Shown here piece by piece: positions 28,475 through 38,337 of a stretch of DNA of 64,000 bases. The DNA is from an uncultured bacterium. Its GTDB lineage: Bacteria > Planctomycetota > UBA1135 > GCA-002686595. How positions within the stretch are numbered: the first letter of the stretch is position 1; every line of letters starts with the position of its first letter. The DNA lies in contig CALJGV010000014.1 of the NCBI GenBank assembly GCA_938075305.1, positions 1 through 64,000 of the forward strand, given 5' to 3'. The position numbers and the translations under genes were made by a program. The notes beneath the pieces were generated by a model. The model was not told where the DNA came from. It was given only the letters and a program-made list of their open reading frames with translations, and did not search any database.

Positions 28475-29325
28475 CAGTCGGCCTGCGGCCCGATCGGGGC
28501 GTCTGGATTGGTGGCGCTGGTCGCCGGTTCCTGAGGGGTCGAGGGCTGCAGCCCTTCGTAGAGCGCCGAGCCCACGCGGACGAGGTCGGAGCCGAGCTCG
28601 GCTGCCAGGGCGGCGTCGCCACTCATCCCCATGGACAGTTCGCAGCGTCCGTTGCCGAAGGCATCGCCGATCTCCACCTCCAGCCTCTGGGCCAGGGCTC
28701 TGGCCTCTTCGAAGACCTCCCGTGGGGTCCGGAGGCCGCGCAGGGGGCCCATGGCCATCAGCCCTCGGACGGTGATCGCGGGCGAGTTGGCGAGGAGGAG
28801 GACCGCGCCCGCCGCCTCGTCGGCGGTGAAGCCGCTCTTCTCATCCTCGCCAGTGAGGTTGACCTGGATGAACACCTCGATCGGGCGCCCCAGCTCCTCT
28901 GCGATCCGCGCGACCGCCTTGCCGAGCCGGTCGGAGTCCACGGAGTGCAGGACGTCCAAGTGCTCCACGACTCGCCGGACCTTGTTGCGCTGGAGGTGAC
29001 CGATGAAGTGCCAGCGTGGCCGCAACCCGAGGGCTCCGAAGCGCTTCGCTCGCTCGGCGAAGGCGTCGGCGCGGTTCTCCCCGAGGTCCTCGCAGCCAGC
29101 CTCCAGGGCGAATCGGGCCACGTCGTCATCGACGGCCTTGGTCACCGCGACCAGGGTGGGAGTCCTCTCGCGGGCCCCCTCCGACGCTGCACGTAGCGTC
29201 TCCCTCACCCTTGCGATGTTTCGCTGGACCACGCTCTTTCGGGGATCCTCAGCGGGCTGGCCGCTGCCGGGAAGTCCTTCGGGATCCTGGATGGTGGCGG
29301 GAATAGGGCGGATAGGGGCGGACAC
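28474..29325 (-). CDS. yggS: pyridoxal-phosphate homeostasis protein (YggS/PLPBP)
   Basis: The protein (283 residues) contains the YggS fold: VAVTKAVDDDVARFALEAG with the PLP lysine, LGENRADAF, WHFIGHLQRNK, LHSVDSDRLGKA, FIQVNLTGEDEKSGF and ELSMGMSGD. It binds PLP and controls free PLP and amino-acid pools. The GTG at 29325 is chosen because TATGCT lies 9 bp upstream. It carries about 35 extra N-terminal and 25 extra C-terminal residues relative to the usual 230. Its stop overlaps the ATG of the kinase gene (TGATG). It opens the operon yggS-kinase-phosphorylase-purN. Confidence 0.9.
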
Positions 29326-29334
29326 GGGGAAGGG

Positions 29335-29340
29335 AGCATA
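29335..29340 (-). promoter_or_regulatory. -10 element TATGCT, near-leaderless start
   Basis: TATGCT on the minus strand ends 9 bp before the GTG start of yggS (29325). It lies in the 34-bp gap after tilS, so the yggS operon can be transcribed apart from tilS. Confidence 0.45.
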
Positions 29341-29359
29341 GCCCCGTCCGGGCCTGGAG

Positions 29360-31126
29360 TCACCGAACGGACTGGCCTCTGGCGCCGTCGAGGGACAGTC
29401 GGATGCGGCGTCGGGTCCGAGAGGTGACCGAGCGCCGCTCGGAGACGGCGACACCCGCGACCCAGACGACCTCCTCGTCCACGAGGACCACCGGGACCAA
29501 CCCTCGCTCCTCGCGGGGGATCCCCGCCTCGCCCAGGAAACGCCGCAGGGGCTTGTGGCCCGGGGCCCCCTTGGTCTGGAAGCGGTCCCCGGGGCGGGCG
29601 AAGCGCACCTTGAATTCGCTGACGCCGTCGCCATCGATCTCCACGACGGTCGGGTCCTGTGGGTCCGGCTCGGAGCCCTCAGGGGCGACCTCCGCGGTGA
29701 TCGAGCGCCCATCTTCGAGCTGCGCGGCCCCGGGGATCCCGAGGATCAGTCCGGGTCCGGCGATGGGGGCGCTGCTGCCTTCGGCGGACGGGTCGGTGGA
29801 GGAGACCAGCCGCTCGGTGGGGGGCGTCAGGTGGAGCGCGTCGGAGCGGAGCTGCACGGTCCAGCCCTCGTGCACGTCCACTCGCATGGTCCGGCCCTCC
29901 TCGAGGGCGTCTCCGAGCTCGGAGAGCAGGGCCCGCGAGGGACGCCTTCCTGTTCCTTCGCCGATCAGGCGACCGAGGGCGCGGCGCAGGAGCGGGACGC
30001 TGAGGGCCTCCAGGTCCTGCCGGTCGATGGTGCCGCCGAGTTCGGGCATGGAGGTGGAACGGCGGGCGGCTTCGTGGGTGACCGAGCGCCATTGGATGTG
30101 GCCGGTGCGGTCCGCGAGCTCGTCCTCGAAGGACTCGATGGCGCGGGCGAACTCGAAGAAGTTCTCGACGCCCTCCTCTCCGCAGCTGCCCTCGATCTGA
30201 GGGAGGACCTCGTTCCTGACGCGGTTCCGGCTGAACTGGGAGCTGCCGTTGGAGCTGTCCTCGCGCCACTCCAGGTTCTCGCGGCGCAGGGCGCTACGGA
30301 CCTCCTCGCGCCGCATCCCGAGGAGGGGGCGCAGCACGCGCATGCCGTCCTGACCGGCAGCCCGGCCCTTGCCGAGCACGGTCTCCCGGCGCAGCCCGGC
30401 GAGGCCGCCGAGGTCGGAGCCGCGCATCCAGCGCATCAGCAGGGTCTCGACGGCGTCGTTCTCGTGATGCCCGGTCAGGAGGACGGAGATCCCGGAGGCC
30501 GAGGCCTCCGCGGCGAGGGCCTTGTAGCGGGCCTCTCGGGCCCGCGCCTCCACGTCTCCCCCGCGGGGGTCGATCTCAGCCACCCTGCGAGCGAAGGGGA
30601 TCCCGAGCTTGGCGCAGAGGCGGGCGCAGAAGGCCGCGTCGTCGTGGGACTCCTCGCCGCGCAGGCGGTGGTCCACGTGGACCGCGAGCACCTTGGGGCG
30701 CGGTTCGGCGCGCGCAAGCAGGTGGAGGAGGTAGGCGCTGTCGGCACCGCCGCTCAGGGCCACAGCGACGGGGGTCGTGGGAGCAAGGCCGAGCCCGTGG
30801 GCCAGGCGAGCCCACCGGGAGGCCCACGGGCCCCCTGGCGTGGGGACGGCGTCGGACGACGGGGTCCCCGTTCGGGGTTCCGGACGGGCGGTGTCGTCGA
30901 CCGGCTCGATCCGTGAGCTCTCCTCGAGGTGGAGGCCGCGCGCCCGATCGAGGGCGCGGTCGCTGCCGCCCACGCGGTCCGCGGGGTCGGCGGCCCCACG
31001 ATCAGCGTCGGCGAGGTCGGGCTGGGCGGGAGGGGTGTTCTTGGCGCTTCCGGTCACGTTGCGGACGGCCCGAGCCGTCGGGGCATGGGGATGGGACGGG
31101 TCCGCAGTCTCCACGAGCCCTTCCAA
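29360..31126 (-). CDS. tilS: tRNA(Ile)-lysidine synthetase
   Basis: The ATP-pyrophosphatase core has the P-loop SGGADS, then VLAVHVDHRLRGEES, LLTGHHENDAVETLLMRWMRGS and RPLLGMRREEV. These are TilS signatures. A C-terminal domain of the TilS type follows, with FARPGDRFQTKGAPGHKPLRRFLGE. TilS converts cytidine to lysidine in the anticodon of tRNA-Ile(CAU) and is essential. With the TTG start at 31126 the protein has 588 residues and about 115 extra N-terminal residues rich in Asp, Arg and Pro. A later GTG or ATG could be the true start, so the 5' end is uncertain. The upstream 391 bp (31127-31517) hold only the gap promoter. Confidence 0.87.
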   Translation of the reverse strand: MEGLVETADPSHPHAPTARAVRNVTGSAKNTPPAQPDLADADRGAADPADRVGGSDRALDRARGLHLEESSRIEPVDDTARPEPRTGTPSSDAVPTPGGPWASRWARLAHGLGLAPTTPVAVALSGGADSAYLLHLLARAEPRPKVLAVHVDHRLRGEESHDDAAFCARLCAKLGIPFARRVAEIDPRGGDVEARAREARYKALAAEASASGISVLLTGHHENDAVETLLMRWMRGSDLGGLAGLRRETVLGKGRAAGQDGMRVLRPLLGMRREEVRSALRRENLEWREDSSNGSSQFSRNRVRNEVLPQIEGSCGEEGVENFFEFARAIESFEDELADRTGHIQWRSVTHEAARRSTSMPELGGTIDRQDLEALSVPLLRRALGRLIGEGTGRRPSRALLSELGDALEEGRTMRVDVHEGWTVQLRSDALHLTPPTERLVSSTDPSAEGSSAPIAGPGLILGIPGAAQLEDGRSITAEVAPEGSEPDPQDPTVVEIDGDGVSEFKVRFARPGDRFQTKGAPGHKPLRRFLGEAGIPREERGLVPVVLVDEEVVWVAGVAVSERRSVTSRTRRRIRLSLDGARGQSVR

Positions 31127-31280
31127 GTGCGCTAGACGGCAGTTGGAAGGAAGAGAAACGGGCCGTCAAAGGGTTGCCAGTCGGGTCCTGGGCGCCTGGG
31201 AGGGCGATCCGGGGCCTGCCTGAGCAGGGATGGGGGGAGGAAGGTAGGGCTGCAATGGGGGGGAGTGCGGCTTGCTTCCG

Positions 31281-31309
31281 TTGATCCCTTCGGTAGCCGT
31301 CCGTATTCT
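31281..31309 (+). promoter_or_regulatory. sigma70-type promoter of the gap operon (TTGATC-17-TATTCT)
   Basis: TTGATC at 31281-31286 and TATTCT at 31304-31309 are separated by exactly 17 bp, the best vegetative promoter in the first half of the window. Transcription would start near 31316 and give a leader of about 200 nt before the gap ATG at 31518. That leader contains no open gene that I can support; its length suggests a regulatory role. Confidence 0.65.
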
Positions 31310-31517
31310 CTGTCCGCCAATTCGGCCGGAATTCGTCGTCCCCATCCGATCCGTCCGCTGACGCTGCCCTCGGCGGGGCCCTGCCCGGTTCGCCAGCCCC
31401 ATAGGGCTGGGGGCCCAGGGATCGACCCTGCCCGTTCCCACGCTCAATCCCGGGCCTCCATCTGGGGGCCAGGGACCCTCCCTGGTCCGGGTGAAGGACC
31501 TCTCCAAACCACTCATC

Positions 31518-32561
31518 ATGCGCATCGCGATCAACGGCTTCGGCCGCATCGGAAGGAACGTCTTCCGAATCATCCAGAACACCCCCGGCATGGAGGTCGT
31601 GTCCATCAACGACCTCACGGACGCGGCGACCCTGGCCCACCTGCTGGCCTACGACTCGGTCCACGGCCGCTACGAGGGCAAGGTCCGCGCGGGCAAGGGC
31701 GCCATCACCGTCGACGGCAAGAAGATCGCCATCACGGCCGAGCGCGACCCCGCGAACCTGCCCCACGCCGCCAACAAGATCGACTTCGTCGTCGAGGCCA
31801 CCGGCGTGTTCGCCACCCGTGAGGCCTGCTCCAAGCACCTCGAGGCCGGGGCCAAGAAGGTCCTGTTGACCGTCCCGCCGAAGGACGCGATCGACGCCAT
31901 GATCGTCATGGGCGTGAACGAGGAGACCCTGAAGGCCAGCGATCAGATCATCTCGAACGCCAGCTGCACCACCAACTGCCTGGCCCCTGTGGCGAAGGTC
32001 CTCGACGAGGCCTTCGGCATCGAGCACGGGCTCATGACGACGGTGCACGCCTACACCAACGACCAGAAGATCCTCGATCTTCCGCACAAGGACCTCCGCC
32101 GCGCCCGCGCGGCGGCGATGAACATCATCCCGACCTCCACCGGCGCCGCGCGCGCCGTGGGCAAGGTCCTTCCGCGCCTCAGCGGCAAGCTCGATGGCAT
32201 GGCCATGCGCGTCCCGGTGCCGGACGGCTCCGTGGTCGACCTCGTCGCCCGCCTCAAGAAGAAGGCCACCGCAGAGGAGGTCAACGCCGCCCTCGCCGCC
32301 GCGGCGAAGACCAAGGGCTTCAAGAACGTGCTGAAGTTCAGCATGGACCCGCTGGTCTCCACCGACATCATCGGCGACCCGCACAGCTCTGTTGTGGACG
32401 GCCTCGCCACCATGGCGATCGGCGGCCGCACCGTGAAGGTGGTCTCCTGGTACGACAACGAGTGGGGCTATTCGAACCGGGTGGTCCAGCTCATGAAGTA
32501 CTCCCACAAGCTGCGCGGCAAGAAGCCCGCGGCCAAGAAGAAGGCCTCCAGCAAGTCCTGA
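31518..32561 (+). CDS. gap: glyceraldehyde-3-phosphate dehydrogenase
   Basis: The 347-residue protein is a class I GAPDH. It has the NAD-binding start MRIAINGFGRIGRNVFR, the catalytic SNASCTTNCLAP with the nucleophilic cysteine, IPTSTGAARAVGKVLP, and YDNEWGYSNRVVQL at the end. The enzyme makes 1,3-bisphosphoglycerate in glycolysis. A Lys-rich tail (GKKPAAKKKASSKS) extends the usual C-terminus. ATG 31518 is chosen because it begins the conserved fold; a GTG at 31491 would add nine residues. pgk follows after 16 bp in the same transcript. Confidence 0.96.
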   Translation: MRIAINGFGRIGRNVFRIIQNTPGMEVVSINDLTDAATLAHLLAYDSVHGRYEGKVRAGKGAITVDGKKIAITAERDPANLPHAANKIDFVVEATGVFATREACSKHLEAGAKKVLLTVPPKDAIDAMIVMGVNEETLKASDQIISNASCTTNCLAPVAKVLDEAFGIEHGLMTTVHAYTNDQKILDLPHKDLRRARAAAMNIIPTSTGAARAVGKVLPRLSGKLDGMAMRVPVPDGSVVDLVARLKKKATAEEVNAALAAAAKTKGFKNVLKFSMDPLVSTDIIGDPHSSVVDGLATMAIGGRTVKVVSWYDNEWGYSNRVVQLMKYSHKLRGKKPAAKKKASSKS

Positions 32562-32577
32562 GCGGCCTTCTCTTCCG

Positions 32578-33765
32578 ATGAATCTCGACGTCCCTGGCCT
32601 CGATGGCCTGGGCGACCTCTCCGGTAAGCGGGTGGTCGTCCGGGCGGACTTCAACGTTCCGGTCAACGAGGCCGGGGATATCACGGACGACACGCGCATC
32701 CGCGCGGCGCTCCCGACCCTGCGCGAGATCCTCGCCCGGGGGGGGCGGCCGGTGGTACTCGTCCACTTCGGCCGCCCCAAGGGGCAGGTTGTCGAGTCGC
32801 TCCGCGTCGGCCCCATCGGGGCTCGACTCGCGGAGCTCCTCGGCTCCGAGGTGATCACCCTCCAGGAGAGCGTCGGGGCAGCCGTCGAGCGGGCGGTCTC
32901 CGAGGCCCCCGCGGGCGCGGTGGTGCTCTGCGAGAACGTGCGCTTCCACCCGGGCGAGACCAAGGGCGACCCGGACCTCGCGGCCGGCTTCGCCCGTCTC
33001 GGGGACGTGTTCGTCGGGGACGCCTTCGGGGCGGCCCACCGTGCCCACGCCTCGGTTTCCGGCGTGGCGGCTCTTCTCCCCTCCGCCGCGGGCTCGCTCC
33101 TCAAGAGCGAGTGTGCCGCCTTCGAGCGCGTGCTCAACGCGCCCCAGCGCCCGCTGGTGGCGATCCTTGGCGGGGCGAAGGTGAGCGACAAGCTGACGGT
33201 CATCGAGAGTCTCCTGGACCGCTGCGATGCCATTCTCGTCGGGGGCGGCATGGCCTACACCTTCCTGAAGGTGCAGGGGCACGACGTGGGGTCCTCCCTC
33301 GTGGAGGACGACCGCCTCGACATGTGCCGCGCGGCGCTCGAGAAAGCCGCGGAGCGCGGCGTCGACCTGTTGCTGCCCGTGGACCATGTGGTGGCCGACC
33401 GGTTCGCCGCGGACGCCGAGGCCAAGGAGGTGGGCGTGGACATCCCCGATGGATGGATGGGGCTGGACATCGGGCCCAGGACCCAGGAGCTCTACGCGGA
33501 GCGGGTCAAGGCCGCGCGGACCGTGGTCTGGAACGGTCCGATGGGGGTCTTCGAGATGGAGCGGTTCCGCAAGGGCACCGAGACCATCGGAGAGGCCATG
33601 GCGGCCTGCGCGGGTACCACGGTGGTCGGCGGGGGTGATTCGGTGGCTGCGATCCACCTCCTGGGCCTCGCGGACGCCGTGAATCACGTGTCCACGGGTG
33701 GGGGAGCTTCCCTCGAATTGCTGGAAGGCAAGGTACTGCCGGGAATCGAGGCCCTCCGAGCCTAG
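32578..33765 (+). CDS. pgk: phosphoglycerate kinase
   Basis: The 395-residue protein matches PGK in length. It has VVVRADFNVPVNE, LVHFGRPKG, LCENVRFHPGETKGD, FVGDAFGAAHRAHAS, LGGAKVSDKL, WNGPMGVFE and the ATP-site GGGDSVAAI. It transfers phosphate from 1,3-bisphosphoglycerate to ADP. It sits 16 bp after gap, the common gap-pgk order. Its TAG stop (33763-33765) is part of a TAGGAT hexamer that may act as a promoter for rpe. Confidence 0.97.
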   Translation: MNLDVPGLDGLGDLSGKRVVVRADFNVPVNEAGDITDDTRIRAALPTLREILARGGRPVVLVHFGRPKGQVVESLRVGPIGARLAELLGSEVITLQESVGAAVERAVSEAPAGAVVLCENVRFHPGETKGDPDLAAGFARLGDVFVGDAFGAAHRAHASVSGVAALLPSAAGSLLKSECAAFERVLNAPQRPLVAILGGAKVSDKLTVIESLLDRCDAILVGGGMAYTFLKVQGHDVGSSLVEDDRLDMCRAALEKAAERGVDLLLPVDHVVADRFAADAEAKEVGVDIPDGWMGLDIGPRTQELYAERVKAARTVVWNGPMGVFEMERFRKGTETIGEAMAACAGTTVVGGGDSVAAIHLLGLADAVNHVSTGGGASLELLEGKVLPGIEALRA

Positions 33766-33768
33766 GAT
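33763..33768 (+). promoter_or_regulatory. internal -10 element TAGGAT overlapping the pgk stop
   Basis: TAGGAT contains the pgk stop codon and ends 7 bp before the rpe ATG at 33776. It could give rpe-accD its own leaderless transcript. A read-through transcript from the gap promoter is equally possible. Confidence 0.3.
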
Positions 33769-33775
33769 AGGGCCC

Positions 33776-34497
<722 letters not shown>

Positions 34498-34501
<4 letters not shown>

Positions 34502-35544
34502 GCGATACAAGCATGTCGAAGGACGCACCCAGCGCAGGGGAAGGCGAGGCGGGCGGCGACGGGCGGATGAGCCGCCTGCGCTTTCGGAAGAAGGACATGC
34601 CCGGCGGGCTCTGGCTCAAATGCGAGAGCTGCAGCGCGACGATCTATCGCAAGGAGGTGGTGGAGAAGTCGTACACCTGCCCCGCATGCGGCTTCCACTT
34701 CACGATGCCTGGCGCGGACCGCGTGCGGCACACCCTCGACGAGGGGACCTGGGAGGAGCTCTTCTCCGGGATCGTGGCCATGGACCGCCTCGGCTTCGTG
34801 GACTCGGGCTCCTACGGGGACAAGATCGATCGGACGGTGAAGCGCACCGGGCAGAACGAGGCGCTCATCGCCGGGCGCGGTGAGGTCCTGGGCCGCCCGG
34901 TCGTGCTGGGCGTGCTCGACTTCAAGTTCCTGGGCGGCTCCATGGGCGAGGTCGTAGGAGAGAAGATCGCCCTGTGCTGCGACGTGGCTCGGAAGGAGGG
35001 CAAGCCCCTCATCCTCTTCACCGCATCTGGCGGCGCGAGGATGCACGAGGGGATGCTGTCCCTCATGCAGATGGCCAAGACCTGTTCGGCGCTGTCCAAG
35101 CTGAACGAGGACGGCGGATACTCGATCTGCGTGCTCACTCACCCGACCACCGGGGGGGTGACGGCGTCGTTCGCCATGGTCTGCGACCTGACCCTCGCGG
35201 AGCCCGGTGCCCTGATCGGGTTCGCAGGTCCGCGCGTGATCGCGAGCACGATCAAACAGGAGCTCCCCGAGGGCTTCCAGCGGTCCGAGTTCCTCCTGGA
35301 GAAGGGACAGGTCGACGTCATCGTCTCGCGTGACGAGATGCGGAACATGCTCGCACGGCTCATCGACTTCGGCGCCGCCCGACCTGGTGGCTCGGCTGCG
35401 TCCGGGCCGGCTGCTCCGGAGGCTACCGCGGCGGAAGGGACCGCGGCGGGCGACTCTGCCGCGGGCGACTCTGCGGCGGGCGACTCTGCGGCGGGCGACG
35501 CGGTGCCCACAGACGCGGCTGAAGAGAGCGCCGGCGGGGCCTGA
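34498..35544 (+). CDS. accD: acetyl-CoA carboxylase carboxyltransferase beta subunit
   Basis: The protein (348 residues) begins with the AccD zinc ribbon (CESC ... CPAC at about residues 42-64) and continues with LFTASGGARMHEGMLSLMQMAK, THPTTGGVTASFAM and GPRVIASTIKQELPEGFQ. It is the beta half of the carboxyltransferase that makes malonyl-CoA. The catalytic body ends near residue 295. About 50 further residues form a low-complexity tail made of AAGDS repeats and acidic residues, which are absent from ordinary AccD. No accA is in the window. The start overlaps the rpe stop. Confidence 0.95.
35443..35502 (+). repeat. four tandem 15-bp repeats in accD
   Basis: The unit GCGGCGGGCGACTCT occurs three times almost exactly (35443-35457, 35458-35472 with one base changed, 35473-35487), and a fourth diverged copy follows to 35502. 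In frame it encodes AAGDS three times and then AAGDA, inside the C-terminal tail of AccD. Confidence 0.9.
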
Positions 35545-35562
35545 GCCCCGCGCGGCCCCGTC

Positions 35563-36822
35563 TCAGCTGGCCTCTTCCGGCCGGCGGAGGTGCATCACCC
35601 AGGAGTCGAAGTGGTCCTGCATGGGTGAGCCGAACGAGGCGTCGACGAAGGTCGCGATTCGGTTGGCCGCCAACAGCGGCTGCGTGAGGACGCCGCCGAG
35701 GCGCGTCTCGTTCACGTGCATGGCCTCCGGGACCGGGCGGGTCAGCTGGTAGGCGCCGCTGCGCAGGTGGACGAGGCCGCGGGCCTCGAGCTCACGCCGG
35801 ATCTCCTCGCGGGGTCGCGCGTTCATCTCACGCACCGGCAGCAAGGGCTTGCGGCGGCGCCGCCGCTCGAACCCGCGAGAGTGGGGGTTGATGTCGCCGA
35901 TGATCAGGTCCGCCCCCGGTGCCAAGGTGACCAGCAGTCCGTCGAGCCACGCCGGGACATTGGGTGAGAAACTCACGACGCCGGAGCTGATGACGAGGTC
36001 GTACGGCTCCTCTCCTTCCGCGGGGAAGGGAGGGGCTTCGCCGAAGCCGGGGCGCCCCTCGAAGCTCTCGATGCCGATCTTCGCGGCGTTTTCTCCGGTG
36101 ATGCGCACCATCTCCGGGCTCGGGTCGAAGGCCGACAGGTGGGCTCCCGGGCACGCCGCCGCGGCCTCGAGCCCTGTCCATCCGGCGCCGCATCCGAAGT
36201 CGAGGATGCGGATCTGCCCGGTGGGATCGTCGCGGACGAGCCGGGGCGTCACGAAGCGGCCCACGTGCCTTCGCATCCAGCGGAAGTGAGGGTAGCCGGC
36301 GCTGCCAGGCCGCCCGTCCCAGCCGGACGCGTTCTGGTCGAACTTGGTGACGGTCTCCCCGGCCGACATGATGTGGGCTCTGCGGTACCCGACGAGCACG
36401 GAGAGCTTCATGTCACAGGCCACGGTCGTCTGCTCCTTGCTGCCGAGGGTCCGCAGGGTCAGGGCGCCCTGGTCCAGGGTGGCGACCCGGTTGACGTGGA
36501 GGAGCGGCCAGAGGGCGTTGCGCCAGGTGGCGAGCCGCCCGGGCTCCGGCTGGCCCATGATCACGAGCAGGAGGGCATCGGTCTCACCGAGGTCCGCGTC
36601 GAGGGTGCGGAGTCGCTTGCCCACGAGGACCTCCTCGGGGCCCACCACGTGGAAGCGCGGCCCTCGCGGTCCCGGGTCCCCGAGGGGGAGCAGCGTGTCC
36701 AGGGACTGACCGAGAGCCTCCAGCACCGGGGCCAGCTCGGCGGCGGCGGGGAGCGGGCCCAGGTGGGAGTGCGGGCCCCTGAGGGGCGGCGCCGAGGAGG
36801 TACGTTCGATGGAGTCGACCAT
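35563..36822 (-). CDS. class I SAM-dependent methyltransferase with extra N-terminal domain
   Basis: The 419-residue protein has a methyltransferase domain from about residue 190. Motif I is ILDFGCGAGWTG, followed by AFDPSPEMV, YDLVISSGVVSF and LAPGADLIIGDIN. The preceding 160 residues contain hydrophobic beta/alpha elements (DALLLVIMGQPE, HVVGPEEVLVGKRL) with no family that I recognise. Substrate is unknown. The gene begins after TATCCT 11 bp upstream and lies 69 bp from the putative oxygenase on the same strand. Its stop faces accD 18 bp away. Confidence 0.82.
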   Translation of the reverse strand: MVDSIERTSSAPPLRGPHSHLGPLPAAAELAPVLEALGQSLDTLLPLGDPGPRGPRFHVVGPEEVLVGKRLRTLDADLGETDALLLVIMGQPEPGRLATWRNALWPLLHVNRVATLDQGALTLRTLGSKEQTTVACDMKLSVLVGYRRAHIMSAGETVTKFDQNASGWDGRPGSAGYPHFRWMRRHVGRFVTPRLVRDDPTGQIRILDFGCGAGWTGLEAAAACPGAHLSAFDPSPEMVRITGENAAKIGIESFEGRPGFGEAPPFPAEGEEPYDLVISSGVVSFSPNVPAWLDGLLVTLAPGADLIIGDINPHSRGFERRRRRKPLLPVREMNARPREEIRRELEARGLVHLRSGAYQLTRPVPEAMHVNETRLGGVLTQPLLAANRIATFVDASFGSPMQDHFDSWVMHLRRPEEAS

Positions 36823-36833
36823 GCGGAGGGGAG

Positions 36834-36839
36834 AGGATA
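36834..36839 (-). promoter_or_regulatory. -10 element TATCCT before the methyltransferase
   Basis: TATCCT on the minus strand ends 11 bp before the ATG at 36822. It suggests a short or absent leader and a promoter separate from the upstream oxygenase gene. Confidence 0.4.
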
Positions 36840-36891
36840 CCCACTTGGGGAATCGACCGTAGGCTGACGCGGAGTCGAGGCTGGATCGACT

Positions 36892-38337
36892 TCATCTCCT
36901 CCGGCTCGATCCGGGACGGGCCCCGCCTCCCCTCCGGCGACTGCCCCGGCGTCCGCCTCCGCGCCGGCGACCCCCGCCTCCGCGGCGACCCGATCCCGCC
37001 GCCGGCTGGCCGGGGCGCTCCTGTTCGCGGATGGCCAGGGACAGGCTGAAGGCCTCCTCGTCGCTGGCGCAGAACACGGAGTGCATGCAGGTCAGCCCCA
37101 GGCCATGGTTGGGGAGGAGGATCACGTCGCCCGCGGCGACCACGTAACCGTGGCCGGCGTCGGCGAGCAGGGACGTGAACTCGGGCCCGCGGTCGATGAG
37201 CGGGCCGAGGGCCCCGCCGCCCGGGGCGCTCAGCTCGGCTCGGGCTCGCGCTGGGTCCCGCAGCACCTGCCCCCAGGCTTCCAGCTGGGCCGCTCCACCC
37301 TCCGCCCCGTCGACGAGCCAGGGGAACTCTCCGTCCTCGAGCAACTCGACGAACTCCAGCGCACGGCGCGCGAGGTCGTCGGTGGAGAGGGCGATCCAGG
37401 CGGTGGCGCCCGTGAGCTGGGCGTAGAGCACGCCTCGCTGCCCGCCCCGGGTGGGCTCGTCGAAGGCGTCGTGGTGGAACCGGGCCCCGCCGCCCGGGGC
37501 GTTCCAGTAGGCGATGGCCTGGGTCAGGAGGGGCCGGCCCCGGATCCACTCCGCCAGGAGGCCGGAGAGTTCGCGGTCCGTGTTGAGCGCCGCTACCTCA
37601 GGGAGCAGGCGATTGGCGAGCTCGCTCACGGCCCGGTGCCGGGCCATGTCACGGCTGGCGTCGTCCTCGACCTCGTCCCCGAAGGCGAGGCGCATTCGAA
37701 GCGAGGCATCGCCGGGGTGGGTGGACAGGCGCTGGGTCTTTGCCCAGAGGTCGTCGATGGCACCTGGCCCGCGGGTGGGACGGTCCTTGGGCGCGCGCCA
37801 GCAGATCGCGCGGCTCTCGAGATCCCGCTCGTCCGGTGTGGCCGGATGCCGGGCGCCGGCCACGCGGTACTCCGGCGCGAGCTCGGCGGTCCGGGCATGG
37901 AGGAAGCGCTCGAGCCCGCCGTCCGAGCGGAGCTCCTCGGACCAACGGTCGGTGCTCACCCCGTCCAGCAGCTCGTCGTCGAGCACGTCGTGAAGGACGA
38001 TGGGGCGGGCCTGCTCCCATCGCTGGGCGAGGGCTGGCAGCGGCTCGCGGGGGAAGAAGCTGTCCTGGTCGTGGAGCTCGGCCCAGTTCCCGTGGAAGAC
38101 GCCGCGGCGTTCGAGGCGGGGGGCCGCGACGCAGCGGGCGTTGACCTCGGCGATGAAGTCGGGGTCATCATCCTCGTGGACCGAGACCACAGGCCGGGCC
38201 CCGGGGCAGCGGTCCCGGTCCGGCGCGTCCAGCAGGGCCCTCAGCTGGCCCTTCGGGTGCAGCTCGGGTAGCTCGTGCTGGTCTCCGTCGGCCCCCCCGT
38301 CAGGGGCGCCGTCGCTCGGTGTGCCTTCAGGGCTCAA
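36892..38337 (-). CDS. putative Fe(II)-dependent cupin/JmjC-like oxygenase with Arg-Gly-rich tail
   Basis: No named family was recognised with certainty. The central part suggests a double-stranded beta helix: RFHHDAFDE places H288-H289-D290 as the first part of an HxD metal triad, and CMHSVFCA gives H419 as the distal histidine, with a basic residue soon after (SLAIREQ). This is the order of Fe(II)/2-oxoglutarate oxygenases. About 280 residues precede it and hold no known domain. The last 45 residues are nearly only Gly, Arg and Ser (RRGGGGRRRGGGRRGSRRRG), like RGG RNA-binding tails. ATG 38337 overlaps the stop of the lipoprotein gene by 4 bp. Confidence 0.65.
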   Translation of the reverse strand: MSPEGTPSDGAPDGGADGDQHELPELHPKGQLRALLDAPDRDRCPGARPVVSVHEDDDPDFIAEVNARCVAAPRLERRGVFHGNWAELHDQDSFFPREPLPALAQRWEQARPIVLHDVLDDELLDGVSTDRWSEELRSDGGLERFLHARTAELAPEYRVAGARHPATPDERDLESRAICWRAPKDRPTRGPGAIDDLWAKTQRLSTHPGDASLRMRLAFGDEVEDDASRDMARHRAVSELANRLLPEVAALNTDRELSGLLAEWIRGRPLLTQAIAYWNAPGGGARFHHDAFDEPTRGGQRGVLYAQLTGATAWIALSTDDLARRALEFVELLEDGEFPWLVDGAEGGAAQLEAWGQVLRDPARARAELSAPGGGALGPLIDRGPEFTSLLADAGHGYVVAAGDVILLPNHGLGLTCMHSVFCASDEEAFSLSLAIREQERPGQPAAGSGRRGGGGRRRGGGRRGSRRRGGGARPGSSRRR

